DNA of 9,793 nt from Actinocrinis sp046724665 (GTDB taxonomy: Bacteria; Actinomycetota; Actinomycetes; Streptomycetales; Catenulisporaceae), in the NCBI GenBank assembly GCA_046724665.1, contig JBKOWZ010000105.1:1-9793 (forward strand), given 5' to 3'. The position numbers and the translations under genes are program-made. The notes beneath the pieces are model-generated. The model saw nothing but the letters and a program-made list of their open reading frames with translations, did not search any database and was not told the origin of the DNA. Below, one piece after another: positions 5,659 through 9,793 of this stretch. Position 1 is the first letter of the stretch, and each line of letters opens with the position of its first letter.

Positions 5659-6768
5659 GTGAAAAGAGGGGTGGACGGCTTCGCGCCGGTGGTGGGGGCC
5701 TTCGAGGCGGGTTTGGCGGCCGATGCGCGTGCGGTCGATGTCGTGAGTGCGGCGGGTCGGGCGCTGGCTGAGGCGGTGCCGTCCTCGGTGTGGTGCGGGG
5801 TCCTGCTGGATCCCTCGACGCTGCTGGACACCGGCGGCGAACACGAGCACGGATTCCCGGCCGGGTCCATGTCGCGGCTGTTCGAGATCGAGCATGTCGA
5901 GCAGGACGACGTCGATAATGTTCGCGCCCTGGTACGTCGGCGGTCGGATGTCAGCCTGCTGAGCGCTTCGACCGGCGGGGAGTTGGAGGGCAGCAAGTAC
6001 TACCGGGAGATCCTGCGGCCGATCGATCTCGCCGATGAGTTGCGCGTCGTGCTGCGTGACGGCGCCGGGGTGTGGGGGCTGCTGGTCTTCTGCCGGGACG
6101 GTGGCACGCGGCCCTATTCCTCGGACGATCTCGAGCTCGCCGCGCGCTTGGGCGCCAGTGCCGCGGGCGCGCTGCGGCGCTCGCTGCTGCTGGCGGGAGT
6201 GGACCGCGGCGACGTGCCGGACGCCCCCGGCCTGCTCACGCTCGACGCCGACCTGGGCGTGCAGTCGATTTCGGCGACCGCTGAGCAGCTGCTGTCGCAC
6301 GTGCAGGAATCCGGCGCGACCCGGCCGTATCCCTACGCGGTCCAGGCGCTGGCCGTCCAGTCACGCGGGGCCGCGCCTGGAGCGGTGGTCCGGTCTCGGG
6401 TGCCGATCGCCAGCGGACGCTGGCTTACTCTGCACGCGTGGACCATCGACGGGCCGATGACCATCATCTCCGTCGCTCCCGCCGAACCCGGTGAACTGGC
6501 CGCTGTCATCCTCGATGTGTACGGACTGACGCCTCGCGAGCGGGAGGTTGCTCAGCAAGTGCTGCTCGGGCGCCCTACCACCGAGGCCGCCCGCGCACTC
6601 GGCATGTCTCCCTTCACCTTCCAGGACCATCTCAAGTCCGTGTTCCGCAAGACCGGAGTGCAGAGCCGGCAGGAGTTCACCGCGAACCTGTTCTTCCGGC
6701 AGTACCTGCCGCGGCTGGCCGCGCCGACGCTGTCCACGGACGGGCGTCTGCTCGCGGACGACTCCTGA
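5659..6768 (+). CDS. GAF-type sensor with C-terminal LuxR DNA-binding domain
   Basis: This is a 369-aa cytoplasmic transcription regulator. Residues about 25-175 look like a GAF-like sensor fold (VWCGVLL, VLRDGAGVWGLLVFCRD, YSSDDLELAARLGASAAGAL). Residues about 190-275 resemble a degenerate PAS-like domain (LLTLDADLGVQSISATAEQL ... GRWLTLHAWTI). The C-terminus has a canonical LuxR/GerE helix-turn-helix: LTPREREVAQQVLLGRPTTEAA (290-311) with recognition-helix region MSPFTFQDHLKSVFRKTGVQSRQEF (316-340). There is no receiver domain or phosphoacceptor Asp context, so it is not a standard two-component regulator; a small ligand is more likely. The GTG at 5659 was chosen because a -10 box lies just upstream. 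It ends 18 nt from the convergent stop of the dynamin-like gene. It may control nearby genes, including the terpene pair, but the sequence does not show this. Confidence 0.88.
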   Translation: MKRGVDGFAPVVGAFEAGLAADARAVDVVSAAGRALAEAVPSSVWCGVLLDPSTLLDTGGEHEHGFPAGSMSRLFEIEHVEQDDVDNVRALVRRRSDVSLLSASTGGELEGSKYYREILRPIDLADELRVVLRDGAGVWGLLVFCRDGGTRPYSSDDLELAARLGASAAGALRRSLLLAGVDRGDVPDAPGLLTLDADLGVQSISATAEQLLSHVQESGATRPYPYAVQALAVQSRGAAPGAVVRSRVPIASGRWLTLHAWTIDGPMTIISVAPAEPGELAAVILDVYGLTPREREVAQQVLLGRPTTEAARALGMSPFTFQDHLKSVFRKTGVQSRQEFTANLFFRQYLPRLAAPTLSTDGRLLADDS

Positions 6769-6786
6769 CCGCGAACTCACCTTCCG

Positions 6787-8250
6787 TCAGGCGGAGACGA
6801 GGCTGTAGTACAGGGCCTCGAAGGATTCGCGCACGGTCGCGGCGGCGCGCGCGACGGTGATGCGGTAGTCACCCTCCAGGCCACGCCACCGGCGGATACG
6901 CTCGTCGGCTGCTGCCACGGTGTCCGCTCTCGCCGCGTCGGGCGCGAGCCCGGCCCGCTCGGCGGGCGTGGCGCCGCGGACCAGGTCGAGCAGCTCCCGC
7001 TCGGCCCAGTTCGGCAGCCGCAGCCGTCCGGCGTCCAGATCGGTCAGCACCTCGGCGAGCCGTGCGCGGCTGAGCGCCGGCGCCATCCGCACCGACGCCA
7101 GTTCCGACCGCAGCACGGCGAGCGCCTGCCGCTCGGCGGCCGAGCCGCCGGTCCAGACGGCCTGGTCGAGCTCCGCCAGGGCCGCGCCGGCTCGCAACGC
7201 GTCGGCATCGGCGACGAAGCGGTTGCGGATGAACTCAAGCAGCGGGTCGATTCCCGACAGCCTGCGGTATTCGGCCAGCAGCCGCCCGGCCCCCATCGGG
7301 CCCTTGTCCAGCAGGGTCAGGCCCGCGCCGATCCCGTAGATGCCCAGCAGCCGCAGCAGTCTTGCCCGTGTCTGCGCGTCGATCGGCGCGTCGTCGGCCG
7401 CCAGCCACTCCTCCGGGCGATAGAGCAGCCGACCGCGTGACACCACGTCGGTGCGAGCCGCCACTTCCCGCAGCGACCGGGCGTCGGCCTCGGTAAAAGC
7501 GTCGCCGAGCGCCGTCTCGGCCAGCAGCCCGGCCACCGGGATGACATCGGCGAGCAGCGCGCGCAGCCGGCTCGCGTAGCGGGCGGACACCCGGTGCGCC
7601 TGATCCCACGGATCGCCCACGCCCTCGCCGAGTTGATCGACGCGGCTGAGCACGCCGACGGCGTTGGTCAGGCTCAGGCCGGAGGCGGCCATCGCCGCGC
7701 GGATCGCCTCAAGGGCCTGCTTCTCCTGCTGCCCGGGGTGCGGCATCACGAACACCAGCGCGTCGCACTCCCGCAGCGCCGCCAGCGAATCGGCGTCGAG
7801 GGCGCCCGCGGCGGTGAGCGTGTCCAGGCCAGGGGTGTCAACGACCGTGTGATGGCGCCGCAGGATGTCGTTGGACACCTCGACGGTGAGCCGGGCGATC
7901 TCGCCGCTCTCGCGGCCGAGATCGGCGGGGATGGTGCCGCCAGGCCCCGGCAGCACGCGATACGGGTCGCCGATGCGCGGTGTGATCAGGACACTGTTCT
8001 GGTGGCTGTAGCGGTACCAGGCCACCGTACGGGTGCACTCGGTCGCGTCGGTCGGGGCGAGGCTCTGCCCGAGGATGGCGTTCACCAGCGTCGATTTGCC
8101 GGCCTTCAGGCGTCCGCCGACCGCGATGCGCAGCGTGCGCTCGACCAGCCTGTCGGCGACCCGCTGGACGGTGCGGCGGACCGGGCCCGGGTCGAGCGCA
8201 GGCAGCGCGGCCTCGCAGTGACGCGCAATGGCGTCGCTCAGCGGGTTCAC
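6787..8250 (-). CDS. dynamin-like GTPase
   Basis: This is a 487-aa GTPase of the bacterial dynamin-like family. The G domain shows P-loop GGRLKAGKSTLVNAILG (45-61), switch I threonines in ATECTRTVAWYRY (69-81), G3 DTPGLD (138-143) and a G4-position LSRVD (201-205) in place of NKxD/TKxD. The remaining ~280 residues are charged and helical, as in a dynamin stalk (SAAERQALAVLRSELASVRM, residues 370-389, and a C-terminal helix near 462-485). I see no convincing transmembrane segment, so membrane contact may be through amphipathic helices or a partner. Family members remodel membranes in division or envelope stress (DynA/DynB in Streptomyces, IniA in mycobacteria). The GTG start overlaps the ECF sigma stop by GTGA, implying translational coupling and shared expression. 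Assignment to the GTPase family is firm; the exact cellular role is inferred. DynA and DynB occur as a pair, but only one GTPase is in this window. Confidence 0.88.
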   Translation of the reverse strand: MNPLSDAIARHCEAALPALDPGPVRRTVQRVADRLVERTLRIAVGGRLKAGKSTLVNAILGQSLAPTDATECTRTVAWYRYSHQNSVLITPRIGDPYRVLPGPGGTIPADLGRESGEIARLTVEVSNDILRRHHTVVDTPGLDTLTAAGALDADSLAALRECDALVFVMPHPGQQEKQALEAIRAAMAASGLSLTNAVGVLSRVDQLGEGVGDPWDQAHRVSARYASRLRALLADVIPVAGLLAETALGDAFTEADARSLREVAARTDVVSRGRLLYRPEEWLAADDAPIDAQTRARLLRLLGIYGIGAGLTLLDKGPMGAGRLLAEYRRLSGIDPLLEFIRNRFVADADALRAGAALAELDQAVWTGGSAAERQALAVLRSELASVRMAPALSRARLAEVLTDLDAGRLRLPNWAERELLDLVRGATPAERAGLAPDAARADTVAAADERIRRWRGLEGDYRITVARAAATVRESFEALYYSLVSA

Positions 8251-8798
8251 GCGGCGCTCTCGATTCTCAGCAGCTCGACCAGTGCCTGGCGGCCGCGCGA
8301 GATCTGCGACTTGACGGTGTCGATCGGGATGCCGCGGGCCTCGGCGATCTCCTGGTACGAAAGGCCCAGATATTCACGAAGCACCACGGCGGCGCGGAAC
8401 TGCGGCGGGAGCCTGCGCATCGCCTGGTCCACGGTCAGCCGCCGCGCCACCCGGTCGGCGACCGGATCCTGAACGGCCGTCGGATCGACCGGTTCCTCCG
8501 CCGGGATGGGGCGGCGCTGCCGGCTGCGCACCTCGTCGATCGCCGCGTTGGTGGCGATCCGGTAGAGCCAGGTGCCGATCGCGGCGTTTCCCTGGAACGA
8601 GCCGATGTGCTGCCAGGCCTGGAGCAGCGCGTTCTGCAACGCGTCGAGCGCGTCGCTGTCGCTACAGGTGATCCGGCGGCAGATGGCGTACATCCGCTGC
8701 CGGTGCCTGGTGGCCAGCACATCGAAGGCGGTGCGGTCCCCGCTCGCGCACCGCGCGACCAGGTCTTCGTCGGTGACCTCGAAGAGCCGCTCGGTCAC
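8247..8798 (-). CDS. ECF (sigma-70 family group 4) RNA polymerase sigma factor
   Basis: This 183-aa ECF sigma factor directs RNA polymerase to a specific promoter set. Region 2 covers about residues 12-92: DEDLVARCASGDRTAFDVLA, the -10-contacting DALDALQNALLQAWQHIGSF (49-68), and TWLYRIATNAAIDEVRSRQR. Region 4, about residues 122-178, contains LPPQFRAAVVLREYLGLSYQ and the helix-turn-helix IAEARGIPIDTVKSQISRGR for -35 recognition. The start is the GTG at 8798, overlapped by the stop of a well-led 12-codon ORF. The frame remains open to a TTG at 8861, which would add 21 residues of GC-rich, non-family sequence. No anti-sigma gene is adjacent: the following gene is the dynamin-like GTPase, overlapping by GTGA, and the preceding gene is a polytopic membrane protein ending 165 nt upstream. 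That membrane protein lacks a visible zinc-anti-sigma HxxxCxxC motif. Confidence 0.9.
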   Translation of the reverse strand: MTERLFEVTDEDLVARCASGDRTAFDVLATRHRQRMYAICRRITCSDSDALDALQNALLQAWQHIGSFQGNAAIGTWLYRIATNAAIDEVRSRQRRPIPAEEPVDPTAVQDPVADRVARRLTVDQAMRRLPPQFRAAVVLREYLGLSYQEIAEARGIPIDTVKSQISRGRQALVELLRIESAA

Positions 8799-8833
8799 TG
8801 ACTGCCGGGCGTTGCCGCCCCAGGGTCGATCAC
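8795..8833 (-). CDS. possible 12-codon leader ORF before the sigma gene
   Basis: A GTG at 8833 opens a 12-codon frame (M/V-IDPGAATPGSQ) whose TGA overlaps the sigma GTG as GTGA. GGAAGG (8849-8844), inside a GGGGGAAGGG run, lies 10 nt upstream and is the only good ribosome-binding site in the sigma leader; the sigma GTG itself has none. This suggests ribosomes load on the leader and re-initiate at the sigma gene. The peptide resembles nothing I know and may not matter in itself. The alternative is that translation of a longer sigma protein starts upstream in the sigma frame. Confidence 0.35.
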   Translation of the reverse strand: MIDPGAATPGSQ

Positions 8834-8889
8834 GACACCCCACCCTTCCCCCCACCGACAAGACCCAGCCGACACGACGCCCCTGGCGC

Positions 8890-8917
8890 GGATCGCCTGT
8901 ACCACCAAGCTATTTCC
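8890..8917 (-). promoter_or_regulatory. possible ECF-type promoter for the sigma-dynamin pair
   Basis: On the minus strand GGAAAT (8917-8912), a 16-nt spacer and CGATCC (8895-8890) resemble the GGAA-type -35 and CGTC/GATC-like -10 of ECF promoters. Transcription would start near 8883, about 50 nt before the leader ORF. If read by this sigma factor it would be autoregulatory. The motif is weak evidence on its own. Confidence 0.25.
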
Positions 8918-8963
8918 GACCTGCCGCCACGAGGAACCCCCAGATTTCAGGGATGCCTTTCCG

Positions 8964-9737
8964 TCACGTCCGCTCCTGCGCGCCGGCCATGCCGCGCGCC
9001 GGTGCGAAGGGCCGCCGCCACAACGTCACGGCGACGGTCACCGCGGCGACCGCCCCCAGCAGCCAGACCAGCCGGATCGCGGAGTCGTAGTGCCGCAGGT
9101 GCCCCAGTTGGCCGCCCGGCAGCAACCACGAAAGGTAGTAGCGTCCGTACTCCCGGTGGTCGAGGCTCCACAGCACCGCCGTGATCAGGGCGTTGAATAC
9201 CGTCGCCGTGCCGATCAGCCGCTTGGCCCGCGCCGTGCGCACGGCGCGCAGGCAGAACAGCGGAGCGGCGATCCCGGGCAGTGCGCCGAACGCGAAGGCG
9301 AGGCAGGTGATCCACCGCTCGTCACGCTCGGTGCCGTCGCGGCCGGCGAACCGGACGCCGGGTATTCTGAACGGCCGTCCGGCCGCTGCCCTGGCGGCCG
9401 CGACCAGGCACACGATCGCGTCGGCGACCAGGAGCAGCCTGGCCAGCCCCGCGAAGACGTCGAAACTCGAACTGCCCTCGTTGCCGAGCAGGCCGAGGAT
9501 CATCGGGCCCGCGGCGAGCAGGAACAGGGCGCAGAGCACGACGGTGAGCTGGAGGTTCAGCATCGCGGTGGCCGCCCGCCGCGCCGCTTGGCGCGCCGGG
9601 CCGAACCTGGCCCTGGCCAGCGCGGGGACGGCCACGAGCGCGGCCAGCCCGGCAGCGCTCAGATACGCCCCGGACGACTGTTCGAAGTAACCGACGGGCC
9701 AGGGCAGGTCGTTGCCGAATGTGGCGGCGAGTATCAC
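8964..9737 (-). CDS. polytopic membrane protein of unknown function
   Basis: I do not recognise this 257-aa protein. It has about six hydrophobic helices, near residues 23-41, 62-85, 95-117, 143-163, 174-192 and 222-240. Short basic loops (ARARFGPARQAARR, 41-54; RAVRTARAKR, 164-173) should face the cytoplasm, and a charged loop, RFAGRDGTERDERW, lies at 129-142. The loop SLDHREYGRYYLSWLLPGG (191-209), rich in Tyr and His, could be functional. There is no catalytic motif I can name. The GTG start at 9737 overlaps the stop of the upstream membrane-protein gene by GTGA, so the two are probably translated together and may form one complex. The gene ends 165 nt before the sigma gene, so it could be a signal-sensing partner of the sigma-dynamin pair, but that is only inference from position. 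Confidence 0.75.
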   Translation of the reverse strand: MILAATFGNDLPWPVGYFEQSSGAYLSAAGLAALVAVPALARARFGPARQAARRAATAMLNLQLTVVLCALFLLAAGPMILGLLGNEGSSSFDVFAGLARLLLVADAIVCLVAAARAAAGRPFRIPGVRFAGRDGTERDERWITCLAFAFGALPGIAAPLFCLRAVRTARAKRLIGTATVFNALITAVLWSLDHREYGRYYLSWLLPGGQLGHLRHYDSAIRLVWLLGAVAAVTVAVTLWRRPFAPARGMAGAQERT

Positions 9738-9793
9738 AGCACCGTCCAGAGGAAGTAGCCGAAAAGAACGGTCAGGCCGGTCAGGGCGTATAC
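9734..9793 (-). CDS. C-terminal end of a membrane protein gene (partial)
   Basis: Reading from the right edge on the minus strand, 19 sense codons and a TGA encode VYALTGLTVLFGYFLWTVL, a single hydrophobic helix at the very C-terminus. The gene starts beyond the window. Its TGA overlaps the GTG of the following membrane gene as GTGA, the usual mark of coupled genes. The 19 residues are too few to name the family. Confidence 0.6.
   Translation of the reverse strand, partial: VYALTGLTVLFGYFLWTVL

Noticed and set aside
6764..6791. CCTGAC...GTCAGG inverted repeat between the convergent LuxR-type and dynamin-like genes, as a bidirectional terminator
   Set aside because: Half of each arm is simply the two facing TGA stop codons, the loop is 16 nt and there is no T-run, so a terminator is not well supported.

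Overview
The window is high-GC DNA with GTG and ATG starts, short intergenic gaps and several 4-nt GTGA gene overlaps. Its gene families (a DUF574-type S-adenosylmethionine methyltransferase, a bacterial class I terpene synthase paired with a P450, a GAF-LuxR regulator, an ECF sigma factor and a dynamin-like GTPase) point to a soil actinomycete of the Streptomyces/Catenulispora/Streptosporangiales type. The sequence alone does not fix the order or genus. I see no tRNA, rRNA, CRISPR array, insertion sequence or attachment site.

Left edge (1-924): a leftward promoter region carries two near-palindromic TGGTC-NN-GACCA sites on either side of a TTGACA box. They resemble the DasR-type (dre) operators of GlcNAc/chitin genes, and the controlled gene lies outside the window to the left. 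Two very small leftward genes of unknown function follow (59 aa and 65 aa), separated by sparse intergenic DNA.

Terpene block (925-4303, all minus strand): a DUF574 methyltransferase, then a class I terpene synthase, then a cytochrome P450 that starts 12 nt after the synthase stop. Synthase and P450 form a two-gene operon that should make and oxidise a terpene. The synthase keeps the NSE triad, the pyrophosphate-sensor Arg and the C-terminal RY pair, but its Asp-rich metal motif is degenerate (D95-SSAS-D100 instead of DDxxD/E). A -10 box placed just before its ATG suggests a leaderless transcript.

Plus-strand block (4494-6768): a methyltransferase with an N-terminal CxxC...CxxC zinc-ribbon-like module, diverging from the DUF574 gene, and a GAF-LuxR regulator with a probably leaderless GTG start. 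Whether these two belong to the terpene pathway is not shown by the sequence.

Right block (9793-6787, minus strand): the last 19 residues of a membrane protein, a six-helix membrane protein overlapping it by GTGA, an ECF sigma factor, and a dynamin-like GTPase whose GTG start overlaps the sigma stop codon. A 12-codon leader ORF with a strong ribosome-binding site also overlaps the sigma GTG. Direct coupling of an ECF sigma factor to a dynamin-like GTPase, with no recognisable anti-sigma gene visible, is the least familiar arrangement here and suggests an envelope or membrane-stress module.
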